Shown here piece after piece: positions 17,376 to 25,237 of a stretch of 64,000 bases of DNA. Each line of letters opens with the position of its first letter. Position 1 is the first letter of the stretch. A model generated the notes under the pieces. It searched no databases, was not told where the DNA came from, and saw nothing but the letters and a program-made list of their open reading frames with translations. The position numbers and the translations under genes were made by a program. Source of the DNA: Roseibium porphyridii (lineage in GTDB: Bacteria > Pseudomonadota > Alphaproteobacteria > Rhizobiales > Stappiaceae); contig NZ_CP120863.1 in assembly GCF_026191725.2 (NCBI RefSeq), positions 2,584,001-2,648,000 of the forward strand, given 5' to 3'.

Positions 17376-17654
17376 GGCAAGCGGGAAACGAAAGCGCAAT
17401 CTTTTTTCTGGAATTTCAAATTTCCGCTTGCGCTGAAAAGCAAACGGGCGCATATACGCCCCGCCCAAATTCGCACGTGCCCGAGGCCGTTCATGGGATG
17501 CTGAAACAGGACATCTCTTAAGGGGTCACTGCCAGGAAAACCGCCAAGGGGCGGGGCAGACAAGATCCGGACGGCTTAAAGCAACGACGTAAGAGGGCTT
17601 TTTTGGTCTCGGCCGGGGTTTCCAATCTCCGGTGTCACTGAAGAGGCACTTGTT

Positions 17655-17880
17655 ACATCATTGCCCGACGTGCGGCTCGGTACTTCCGATCCAATCAACG
17701 GCATTCCCGACGCGGGAAAGCAATGCACTGTTTTCAGTTGCGCTGCCCAACCGTCGCTGCGTCCAACCCGGCCTCCGGTTCCATCCCGGAGGAGGCCCGG
17801 TGCGTCACGCAGCACCCTGCGACGTGAACCTGCGGTGCGCTGGAAGATTGCGCGTTTCTGCAGCCTTGATTGAAAGGGGA
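17655..17880 (+). ncRNA. speF-type leader RNA upstream of ornithine decarboxylase
   Basis: The 500-base gap before the decarboxylase ends in a structured GC-rich leader. CCTCCGG at 17772-17778 pairs perfectly with CCGGAGG at 17786-17792 around a TTCCATC loop, and an alternative GGCCTCC/GGAGGCC pairing overlaps it. A second hairpin GGTGC/GCACC lies at 17799-17816. Position, gene context and primary sequence recall the alphaproteobacterial speF motif (Rfam speF), described as a cis-regulatory element of ornithine decarboxylase genes. Boundaries are approximate. The earlier part of the gap (17376-17654) shows no gene. Confidence 0.6.
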
Positions 17881-17887
17881 GCCCCCA

Positions 17888-19018
17888 ATGAGTGAGCGCA
17901 TCCGCGATTTTCTGCGACGACGCGAAGACGACGGACCTTGTGTGGTTGTTGACCTTGATATCGTGCGGGAAAACTTTCAGGCCTTTGCCAAGTCATTGCC
18001 CGACACCTCTGTCTACTACGCGGTCAAGGCCAACCCTGCACCGGAAATTCTGTCGTTGCTGGAAAGCCTCGGATCGTCTTTTGACTGTGCGTCTGTCGGC
18101 GAGATTGAAATGGTCCTGGCAACAGGTGCTGCATCTGAACGTATTTCCTACGGCAACACCATCAAGAAGGAGAAGGACATTGCGCGCGCTTACCAACACG
18201 GTGTCCGGCTCTTTGCCGTTGACTGCGTCGAAGAAGTGGAAAAAATCGCCCGCGTTGCCCCGGGCTCAAAAGTGTTCTGCCGCGTCCTGTGCGACGGAGC
18301 GGGAGCTGAGTGGCCATTGTCCCGCAAGTTCGGCTGCGACCCTGAGATGGCCCCGGACGTGCTCGAACATGCACACAGGCTCGGTCTTCAGGCCCATGGT
18401 GTCTCCTTCCATGTCGGTTCCCAGCAAGCGAACCTCAGCGCATGGGATTTCGCTCTCGCCATGGCGGCAGGGGTCTTTGGGGAAATGGCGCATCGTGGTG
18501 TCGAGCTAAAGATGGTCAATATGGGTGGCGGTTTTCCCACCCGTTACCTGAAGGATGTTCCCGGCGTTCCAAGCTATGGCGATGCCATCTTTCATGCGCT
18601 GACAAAACACTTTGGCAACCGTCTGCCTTCGACAATCATTGAACCGGGCAGGGGCATGGTCGGCAATGCCGGTATGATCGAGGCAGAAGTTGTTCTGATT
18701 TCGCGAAAGTCGGCACAGGACGAAATTCGCTGGGTCTATCTGGACATCGGCAAGTTCCACGGTCTGGCCGAGACTATGGACGAGGCCATCCGGTATCCAA
18801 TCCGGACCCCGCGTGACGGTGACCGGACCACGCCTTGCGTTCTTGCAGGTCCGACCTGTGACAGCGTTGATGTTCTCTACGAAAAAGACCCCTATGAGCT
18901 GCCGGTCAGCCTTTCCATTGGCGACAAGGTCCTGATCGAAGCCTGCGGAGCCTACACCACGACATATTCCTCAGTCGGCTTTAACGGTTTCGCACCGCTT
19001 GCGTCCTTTGTTATCTGA
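17888..19018 (+). CDS. speF: Ornithine (lysine/ornithine) decarboxylase, fold III PLP enzyme
   Basis: 376-residue alanine-racemase-fold decarboxylase that makes putrescine from ornithine (some relatives also use lysine). PLP-binding Lys47 lies in YYAVKANP. Other hallmarks are SFHVGSQQ, MVNMGGGFP, the phosphate loop EPGRGMVGNAG and the catalytic-Cys motif GPTCDSVDVLYE near residue 323, then TTTYSSVGFNGF. AAAGGGGAG stands before the ATG at 17888. It follows a speF-like leader and is followed by homospermidine synthase, forming a putrescine-to-homospermidine route in the cytosol. The symbol follows the name of the leader motif; strict substrate is not provable by eye. Confidence 0.93.
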   Translation: MSERIRDFLRRREDDGPCVVVDLDIVRENFQAFAKSLPDTSVYYAVKANPAPEILSLLESLGSSFDCASVGEIEMVLATGAASERISYGNTIKKEKDIARAYQHGVRLFAVDCVEEVEKIARVAPGSKVFCRVLCDGAGAEWPLSRKFGCDPEMAPDVLEHAHRLGLQAHGVSFHVGSQQANLSAWDFALAMAAGVFGEMAHRGVELKMVNMGGGFPTRYLKDVPGVPSYGDAIFHALTKHFGNRLPSTIIEPGRGMVGNAGMIEAEVVLISRKSAQDEIRWVYLDIGKFHGLAETMDEAIRYPIRTPRDGDRTTPCVLAGPTCDSVDVLYEKDPYELPVSLSIGDKVLIEACGAYTTTYSSVGFNGFAPLASFVI

Positions 19019-19042
19019 CTGACTTCAGCAGCGCATTTCTTC

Positions 19043-19090
19043 AACAGCACGGTCTCTCCATCTATCGCCGCAGAGGAGGCCGTGCTGTTT
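19043..19090 (+). terminator. Stem-loop after ornithine decarboxylase
   Basis: Ten-bp stem AACAGCACGG (19043-19052) with CCGTGCTGTT (19080-19089), extended by pairing of the TCTCTC and GAGGAG segments, ending in three T residues. Probable terminator, which would put the next gene under its own promoter; the short T tract leaves doubt. Confidence 0.55.
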
Positions 19091-19300
19091 CCCATCAAAT
19101 GTACATGACCCGCGTTCTCGTCAGCCATACCGGTCGGCGTGGGCTGTGCTTGCCCAAAAAGATGCGTTTAAGACTTGTAATTTCAGGGAAAAACCGTCAA
19201 GTCTTGAGAAAGGTGCAATCAGTGCGCTTCTTTGCCACGTTCTCGTCTGATGTTGCTGACACAACGCTGTGACGAAACGTAGAAATTTGGAGTTTTGAAT

Positions 19301-21772
19301 ATGACCGATGATACCAAAGGCGGCGCCCCGAAAAGCCGGACTGCCAAAACTGCCGCCAAACCTGCTGCGCGGCGTACGGCTGCAGCAAAAACTCGGTCAA
19401 CCAAAACAGCTACCGACAAGGCGGCTACAAATAAACCCGCTGCGCGCAAACCTGCAGCAGCCAAAGCCTCCAGTGCCAAGCAAAGCGCAAAGACGGCGGC
19501 TGCAAAGCAACCTGCCAGACAGGCTTCCACAAAACCAACTGCTGCATCAAAAGCGCCGTCATCCAGAGCTGCCGGTGCGAAGGCTGCAGCTGCGAAGCCA
19601 GCCACAACCAGGAAAGCCGCAGCTGCGCCGAAAGCACCAGGCACAAAAGCTGCTTCTGGTCCTAAGGCAGGCGGTGCAGGCAAGCCTAACGCTTCCAAAA
19701 CAAGTGCCTCGAAGACTGGTGCTGGCCGAAAGCCTGCTGCAGCAAAGCCCGCATCACCAAAGACAGCAGCGAGCAAAGCTTCCGGAACACGTGCAAGTGC
19801 CGCCGGTACGACCGCTGCCAGGCAGCCTGCGCAGGCGAAGTCAAATACTGCCAAGTCGAGTGCACAGAAAAAGCCTGCAGCCGCCAAGCCAGCGGCAACC
19901 AAGCCTGCAGTGGCAAAACCAGCCGCGACAAAGGCTGCAACGGCAACTAGGGCTGCAAAAGCGCGGACCGCTTCATCAAAGGCAACCGGTACAGCCAAAG
20001 CTGCAGCGACAAAAGAGAGCGTTGCAAAAGTGGCAGCTGCCAGAAAACCTCAGGCTACAAAGCCTGCCGCAGCAAAAACAGCAACCGCACAATCACGGAC
20101 TGCGAAACCAGCCAGCGCAAAGCCAGCGGCGACCAAGCCGTCTGCTGCCAAACCAACAAATACCAGACCAGCTGCCGCCAAGCCGGGACGCACCAGGCCA
20201 GCTGCGGCAAAGCCCGCAAACACCAAGCAAGCTGCCGCAAAACCGGCTGAAGCGAAGAAAACAGCTGCAGGAAAACCGTCCGCAACCAAAGCTGCGCCTC
20301 GAAAGACAGTTGCTAAAAAAGTTTCCCCACGGGCGGCGGCCACCAAAAGCTGGCCGGTACATGCAACCATCACAGGCCCTGTGGTGATGATAGGGTTAGG
20401 CTCGATCGGCAAGGGAACGCTGCCCTTGATCGAGCGGCATTTCAAATTCGACAAGACCCGGCTCACGGTGATTGACCCGGTGGATACAGACGCCAAACTG
20501 GTAACAGATCGTGGCTACAAGTTTCAGAAGACGGCACTGACACCGAAGAACTACAAAGATGTTCTGACACCGTTGCTGAGCGAAGGCGAGGGACAGGGAT
20601 TTGTGGTCAACCTGTCCGTCGATACCTCATCGCTCGATCTTATGAAGCTGTGTCGCAAGCTTGGGGTGCTCTATATCGATACGGTAGTTGAGCCGTGGCC
20701 CGGCTTTTATTTCGACGACACTGCGACGGCAGCCGATCGCACCAACTATGCCTTGCGCGAAACCGTGCGCCGGGAAAAGAAAAAGAAACCTGGCGGAACG
20801 ACCGCCGTCTCCTGCTGTGGTGCAAACCCGGGGATGGTGTCCTGGCTCGTCAAAAAGGCTCTTGTCGATGTGGCCACTGAAACCGGCGTGAAATTCAAGG
20901 AACCCAAGTCGAAGAAAGACTGGGCGAAATTGATGAAAAAGACCGGGGTCAAAGGCATTCACATCGCCGAACGCGACACGCAACGCGCAAAGCAACCGAA
21001 GCCGGCGAACACATTCTGGAACACCTGGTCTGTAGAAGGGTTCCTGTCAGAAGGGTTTCAGCCGGCAGAACTCGGCTGGGGAACGCATGAGACCTGGAAG
21101 CCGAAAAACGCCAAAAGCCACAAGAAGGGCTGCAATGCGGCCATCTATCTGGAACAACCGGGTGCCAATACGAGGGTGAGAACCTGGTGCCCTACGCCAG
21201 GAGCACAGTTCGGCTACCTGGTGACACACAACGAGTCCATTTCGATTGCCGATTATTTCACGCTCGAGAACGGCAAAAGGGTCAGCTACCGGCCAACCTG
21301 TCACTATGCCTATCACCCTGCAAATGATGCGGTGTTGTCGCTCCATGAGCTGTTTGGTGCATCGGGCAAGATCCAGGACAAACTGCATGTCCTTGAAGTG
21401 AATGAACTTCAGGATGGGATCGATGAGCTTGGCGTTTTGCTGTATGGGCACAAGAAAAACGCCTATTGGTACGGTTCCCAGCTGTCGGTAGAGGAGACGC
21501 GTAAACTGGCGCCTAACCAGAATGCTACCGGTTTGCAGGTTACGTCTGCGGTGATTGCCGGCATGGTCTGGGCTCTGAAAAATCCGCAGTCCGGTATCGT
21601 TGAAACCGATGAGATGGACTACAAGCGATGCCTCGAAATCCAGCTTCCCTATCTTGGTCCAGTCAAAGGGTACTACACCGACTGGACGCCGCTCGATAAC
21701 AGACCGGGTTTCTTTCCCGAAGATATTGATCCGAGCGACCCGTGGCAGTTTCGGAACATTCTGGTTCGATAG
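19301..21772 (+). CDS. hss: Homospermidine synthase with N-terminal histone H1-like Lys/Ala/Pro extension
   Basis: 823-residue fusion. Residues ~349-823 are a complete homospermidine synthase (NAD-dependent condensation of putrescine to homospermidine): Rossmann motif GLGSIGKG near 365-372, VNLSVDTSSLDLM, YIDTVVEPWPGFYFD, TAVSCCGANPGMVSW, KGIHIAERDTQR, FWNTWSVEGFLSEG, YRPTCHYAYHP, DPWQFRNILVR. Stand-alone enzymes are about 475 aa, so the core is full length. Residues 1-348 are low-complexity KPAAAKPA-type sequence with no Leu, Ile, His, Cys or aromatic residue and only five acidic ones by my count, like histone H1 or AlgP tails. The first Met after residue 1 is in the Rossmann motif, so there is no ATG that would give a separate enzyme. 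GGAG precedes the ATG at 19301. Placed 282 bases after the decarboxylase that supplies its substrate. Confidence 0.93.
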   Translation: MTDDTKGGAPKSRTAKTAAKPAARRTAAAKTRSTKTATDKAATNKPAARKPAAAKASSAKQSAKTAAAKQPARQASTKPTAASKAPSSRAAGAKAAAAKPATTRKAAAAPKAPGTKAASGPKAGGAGKPNASKTSASKTGAGRKPAAAKPASPKTAASKASGTRASAAGTTAARQPAQAKSNTAKSSAQKKPAAAKPAATKPAVAKPAATKAATATRAAKARTASSKATGTAKAAATKESVAKVAAARKPQATKPAAAKTATAQSRTAKPASAKPAATKPSAAKPTNTRPAAAKPGRTRPAAAKPANTKQAAAKPAEAKKTAAGKPSATKAAPRKTVAKKVSPRAAATKSWPVHATITGPVVMIGLGSIGKGTLPLIERHFKFDKTRLTVIDPVDTDAKLVTDRGYKFQKTALTPKNYKDVLTPLLSEGEGQGFVVNLSVDTSSLDLMKLCRKLGVLYIDTVVEPWPGFYFDDTATAADRTNYALRETVRREKKKKPGGTTAVSCCGANPGMVSWLVKKALVDVATETGVKFKEPKSKKDWAKLMKKTGVKGIHIAERDTQRAKQPKPANTFWNTWSVEGFLSEGFQPAELGWGTHETWKPKNAKSHKKGCNAAIYLEQPGANTRVRTWCPTPGAQFGYLVTHNESISIADYFTLENGKRVSYRPTCHYAYHPANDAVLSLHELFGASGKIQDKLHVLEVNELQDGIDELGVLLYGHKKNAYWYGSQLSVEETRKLAPNQNATGLQVTSAVIAGMVWALKNPQSGIVETDEMDYKRCLEIQLPYLGPVKGYYTDWTPLDNRPGFFPEDIDPSDPWQFRNILVR
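19340..20345 (+). repeat. Degenerate in-frame Lys/Ala/Pro-coding repeat
   Basis: Imperfect repeats of Ala-Lys-Pro-Ala-type codons (gca/gcc aag/aaa cct/cca) inside the homospermidine synthase gene. In residues ~190-240 I count 21 Ala and 10 Lys of 51. Codon choice varies between copies, so the array has been maintained or has diverged rather than being a fresh slippage expansion. A long antisense open frame here is only the mirror of the biased composition. Confidence 0.85.
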
Positions 21773-22043
21773 AAGGTCTTGGGATGGATTGCGGGGTTCC
21801 TGTCGAGCGCGGGTACCTCGTCCGCCTGTCGGGGATGGAGGAACGGGTCAGATTTCTTTCGTAAATTTAATGATTTGCGGCAGACCAAATAACTTCTCCA
21901 AACCGGAAATTGCCACAATTGGTTCCCAACTGCCGCGCGGCGCAGATCTATTTTGCCTGGCGCTATACGATCTTTTCTGTCGGGATTTCCAACTCGAAGT
22001 AGGCGGAAAGAACGGCACCAACAAAACGTTGAAAGGTTGGGCC

Positions 22044-22382
22044 ATGAGTATGTTCGTTACCTTGGGGATTTTGCTGCTGACGACCGTTGTCTTCTCGGCA
22101 GCTGTCCTCGGTTATTTCCTTGCGTCGAAGTCTTTTCAGTCAGAAAGCCGGTCTGGAGACGGAGGTGTGCTTCTGATTGCGGGCGGTCTTTTCATTGCCT
22201 TCACCGCGAGCTTCATCGAGATTTTTGACTTCGCATTCCGATTGCCATTTTCTGAAACTGCAGACCTTGGAATTGGTCTGGCTTCAGTTGTTGCCGCGAT
22301 CCTTGCGGCACAGGCGGCCTTTGTGGTTTTCAGTCGCAATGCTTCCGTACCAGCACCAGCTTCGAAGGACCGAGCACGCTAA
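22044..22382 (+). CDS. Small membrane protein, unknown
   Basis: 112-residue protein with three probable membrane helices: ~4-28 (VTLGILLLTTVVFSAAVLGYF), ~43-63 (VLLIAGGLFIAFTASFIEIF) and ~74-98 (LGIGLASVVAAILAAQAAFVVF). I do not recognise a family. The ATG at 22044 follows GAAAGG and sits just before the first helix. It lies in its own unit after homospermidine synthase and before a convergent DM13 remnant. Confidence 0.6.
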   Translation: MSMFVTLGILLLTTVVFSAAVLGYFLASKSFQSESRSGDGGVLLIAGGLFIAFTASFIEIFDFAFRLPFSETADLGIGLASVVAAILAAQAAFVVFSRNASVPAPASKDRAR

Positions 22383-22440
22383 TGTCAGGCTTTTTGCGGA
22401 AGTGTTCCCGGTAAAATGGGAAACACTTCCGCTGACCGCC

Positions 22441-22829
22441 TTAACCGCCAAGTTTCGCAACACCGAGCGGAACGTTGAATTTGCGACACCATACATAGAC
22501 TTCGTTGTATTTGGATACATCGATACCACCGCGCAACCGGTAGGATTGCTGACCCTTCAACTTCTTCAACGCGCCGAGATCCGTATCTGGATCGTATCGC
22601 CCGTTCCGTCCAAGTCCAATGCGGGCGTCCGGGGCACCATCAAAGGTAAAATCCCTCTGCAAGACGACGCGGCTGCCGGACAGCTCCGCGTGCCCGTCGT
22701 CACATGATGGCTCTTTCCCTTAAAGCGCCCGGATCTGGTGCGGTCCTGCGCAAGAGCGGGAAGAGATGTGGTGGCTGTGGCCACTGCCAGGCCGGCTGAC
22801 AGTGACAAGAAGTGCCGACGGTTCAACAT
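22441..22829 (-). pseudogene. DM13-domain exported protein interrupted by one frameshift
   Basis: Two frames join into one protein. The first (22829 to about 22693) has a signal peptide (FLSLSAGLAVATATTSLPALA) and SGRFKGKSHHVTTG; the second continues with HAELSGSRVVLQRDFTFDGAPDARIGLG (here cut for length), then QSYRLRGGIDVSKYNEVYVWC and NVPLGVAKLGG to a stop at 22441. Together they give a full DM13 domain, proposed to be a redox or electron-transfer module with a conserved Cys near its end. Adding a single base in the CCC run around 22692-22695 restores the frame, so this is either a recent mutation or a sequence error in a short homopolymer. Confidence 0.75.
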
Positions 22830-23118
22830 GGGACATGTTCCTTTTCATCAAGTGCGAGTTTTGTCGGCGCAGATGGATGTTCCCGCCGCTGTTTGATGAG
22901 GTGGCGCTTCGGGCTTTTCGATTGAAGGCCCCATTTGGTCAACCAACGTCACATCAGGGCGAGGATCAGGTGATATGGCTTGGGTCTCAGCTCTACCTGA
23001 CGTTGAGGAAAAGATTGTATTTTGAGATTTTATTTATCAAAGGTTGCTGATTGTCTTTGAGGTGATCTAGTCTGCTCAAGTAGCTTATTTGTTTTTACAC
23101 TACTTTCGGTGATCGGTA

Positions 23119-25218
23119 ATGGCATCGGTCAAGCATTCATTTTCTGGAACACTTCGCGGCCTCGATGTAAGACCCGACCGGGTTGATTTCAGGGATCGTC
23201 CCTATCGTCCGCCTTTAACGTTCCTGCCACCACAATATCCGCCGGAAGATCTGGCGGATCAATTTCTGCCGAGATTTCTCGAAGACGGATACATATTGAA
23301 CCAGGGCTCGGAAGGTGCGTGCACCGGGTTCGGCCTGGCGGCTGTGATCAACTATGTCTTCTGGGAACGCTACCTTGTGGAAACCGAGCGTGGCAGAGCT
23401 GCGGAAAAGCCTCACCTGGTGAGTGAGCGTATGCTCTACAACAATGCCAAACTCTACGACGAGTGGGACGGCGAAGACTACAGCGGGTCGAGTTGCCGAG
23501 GAGCCATGAAAGGCTGGCACAAACATGGTGTCTGCAAGAAAGACCTGTTTCCCTATGACGACAACAAGTTTGTGCCGCCCAAGGACGGTTGGGAAATTGA
23601 CGCCATCGAACGTCCACTGGGCGCATATTACCGCGTGGATTCGCGCTCGATAGCAGACATGCAGGCTGCAATCGTTGAAACCCACGCAATCTATGCCTCC
23701 GCCAAGGTTCATGACGGTTGGAGCCTCAAAAAGTGCGCTTCGTTGCAGAAGGCGGTCATTCAACGAACCAGCGACAAGACGACTGGCGGTCATGCCTTTG
23801 CGCTGGTTGGCTACAACCGTTACGGCTTCATCGTACAGAATTCCTGGGGGCCGGACTGGGGTTACAAGGGCTTTGGACTGTTGCCCTACAAGGATTGGGT
23901 GGACAACGGTTTTGATGCATGGGTCGCGGTCGTCGGTGCGCCGGTTGAGGTTGATCAGGTCGCTGTCGTCAAACCCAGTGCCCCACTTGCCAACCTTCCG
24001 GTGTCTGAACAGACAAGCGGCAGTTCATCTGAGACCGGCCTGGAAACAGTCACTAGATGGAGCGAGGCAAAGACCTATCGTCACTCGGTTGTGAGCGGCA
24101 ATGACGGTCGGCTTCTGCGCCGATTGCCAGAAGCAGCCGACGCGCATGACGGACTGACCGTTGTGTTCAAAAACGTCAGGCAGCTGCTGGAGGACAATAA
24201 GGCGCGCAAACTCGTCTTTTTTGCTCATGGCGGCCTGACCGGGGAAGACCGAGCGATCAGGCATGCGCAAAAGCTCGGGCCCTGTTTTGAGGCCAACGGG
24301 ATTGCTCCCGTGTTCTTCGTCTGGAAAACGGGGCTGGCTGAAAGCCTGAAGTTCATCGGCGAAGATCACTTCAGGCGGTTTGCCACAGACCTCTCGGAAG
24401 GGCCGGGACGTGCCGGAAGCGAAGGTCTGTTCGATGTCTTGAAGGAGAAGCGGGACAGGACATTCGAACTTGCGGCCCGTCAATTGGTGGGCCGGGCGGT
24501 CTGGGGCCAGATGAAGCAGAACGCCGCTTCTGCAGCACTCGGCGAGGGCGCGATCCGCCAGGTCAGCAAACATGTGCGCGCCCTCCTGAACGACTTTCCT
24601 GACCTTGAGCTGCATATGGTTGGACACTCCGCCGGGTCGATCTGGCTCGGCCACTTCCTGGAAGACCTCAGACAGCGAAAACTTGGCGACAAGAAAAAGC
24701 CGCCCGTCAGAACGGTGACGCTTTGGGCTCCTGCATGCACCATTGCTTTTGCAGGTCGCTACTATGGACACACCACCGAGAAACACGTCATCGCGGATGG
24801 CGGCCTTCATGTCGACCTCTTGAATGACGAGTTGGAGCGGGCTGATTTCGTCGGAAAGGAACAGCTCTACGGTAAATCCATCCTCTATCTGGTCAGCCGG
24901 GCGCTTGAGGATGACCACAAGACGCCGCTGCTGGGTCTGGAATGGGCCTTGAAAGACAGGTTCAAGGAAGCCTTCGAGAAGGACATTTTTGCAGGGGTTA
25001 CCAGGAAATCCGCAGAAGATTGGGTTGCGCAATTAAAGCGCATCAACGCTTCCTTCAGCGTTCTTGAAGACCGCGAAACCACGAACGGCCTCGCTGAAAT
25101 TCCCGTCCGTCACGGATCATTCGACAACGACATCGCGATAAACACTGAGATGCTGAGGCGCATTCTCGGCGCTGAACCGAAAGTTATCATCAAGGATTTG
25201 GCCACCCATTCTTTTTAG
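23119..25218 (+). CDS. Papain-like (C1) peptidase fused to alpha/beta-hydrolase domain
   Basis: 699-residue two-domain protein without signal peptide. Residues ~50-275 are papain-like: catalytic Cys68 in NQGSEGACTGFG, His225 in TGGHAFALVGYN and Asn241 in VQNSWGPDWGYKGFG, with no propeptide of normal length before them. A linker at ~280-315 leads to an alpha/beta-hydrolase-like half: LVFFAHGGLTG as first strand and oxyanion loop, nucleophile elbow VGHSAGS (Ser504), and TLWAPACTIAF. The two halves are seldom found in one chain. It is followed after 19 bases by a gene for another double-hydrolase protein, so they form an operon. An AT-rich 289-base region upstream carries the promoter. Confidence 0.88.
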   Translation: MASVKHSFSGTLRGLDVRPDRVDFRDRPYRPPLTFLPPQYPPEDLADQFLPRFLEDGYILNQGSEGACTGFGLAAVINYVFWERYLVETERGRAAEKPHLVSERMLYNNAKLYDEWDGEDYSGSSCRGAMKGWHKHGVCKKDLFPYDDNKFVPPKDGWEIDAIERPLGAYYRVDSRSIADMQAAIVETHAIYASAKVHDGWSLKKCASLQKAVIQRTSDKTTGGHAFALVGYNRYGFIVQNSWGPDWGYKGFGLLPYKDWVDNGFDAWVAVVGAPVEVDQVAVVKPSAPLANLPVSEQTSGSSSETGLETVTRWSEAKTYRHSVVSGNDGRLLRRLPEAADAHDGLTVVFKNVRQLLEDNKARKLVFFAHGGLTGEDRAIRHAQKLGPCFEANGIAPVFFVWKTGLAESLKFIGEDHFRRFATDLSEGPGRAGSEGLFDVLKEKRDRTFELAARQLVGRAVWGQMKQNAASAALGEGAIRQVSKHVRALLNDFPDLELHMVGHSAGSIWLGHFLEDLRQRKLGDKKKPPVRTVTLWAPACTIAFAGRYYGHTTEKHVIADGGLHVDLLNDELERADFVGKEQLYGKSILYLVSRALEDDHKTPLLGLEWALKDRFKEAFEKDIFAGVTRKSAEDWVAQLKRINASFSVLEDRETTNGLAEIPVRHGSFDNDIAINTEMLRRILGAEPKVIIKDLATHSF

Positions 25219-25237
25219 AGCAAAGGGAGAGCTCGAC

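Noticed and set aside
17632..17895. Plus-strand frame running across the leader into the decarboxylase start
   Set aside because: Other frame and start have a good ribosome site and the leader is structured; this frame lacks one.
19219..19998. Long antisense open frame, Ala/Val/Phe-rich, opposite the Lys/Ala repeat
   Set aside because: It is the mirror image of the biased repeat composition, with no ribosome site and no domain.
24025..25032. 335-codon antisense open frame within the papain-hydrolase gene
   Set aside because: The plus strand carries full catalytic motifs; the antisense frame has no protein character.
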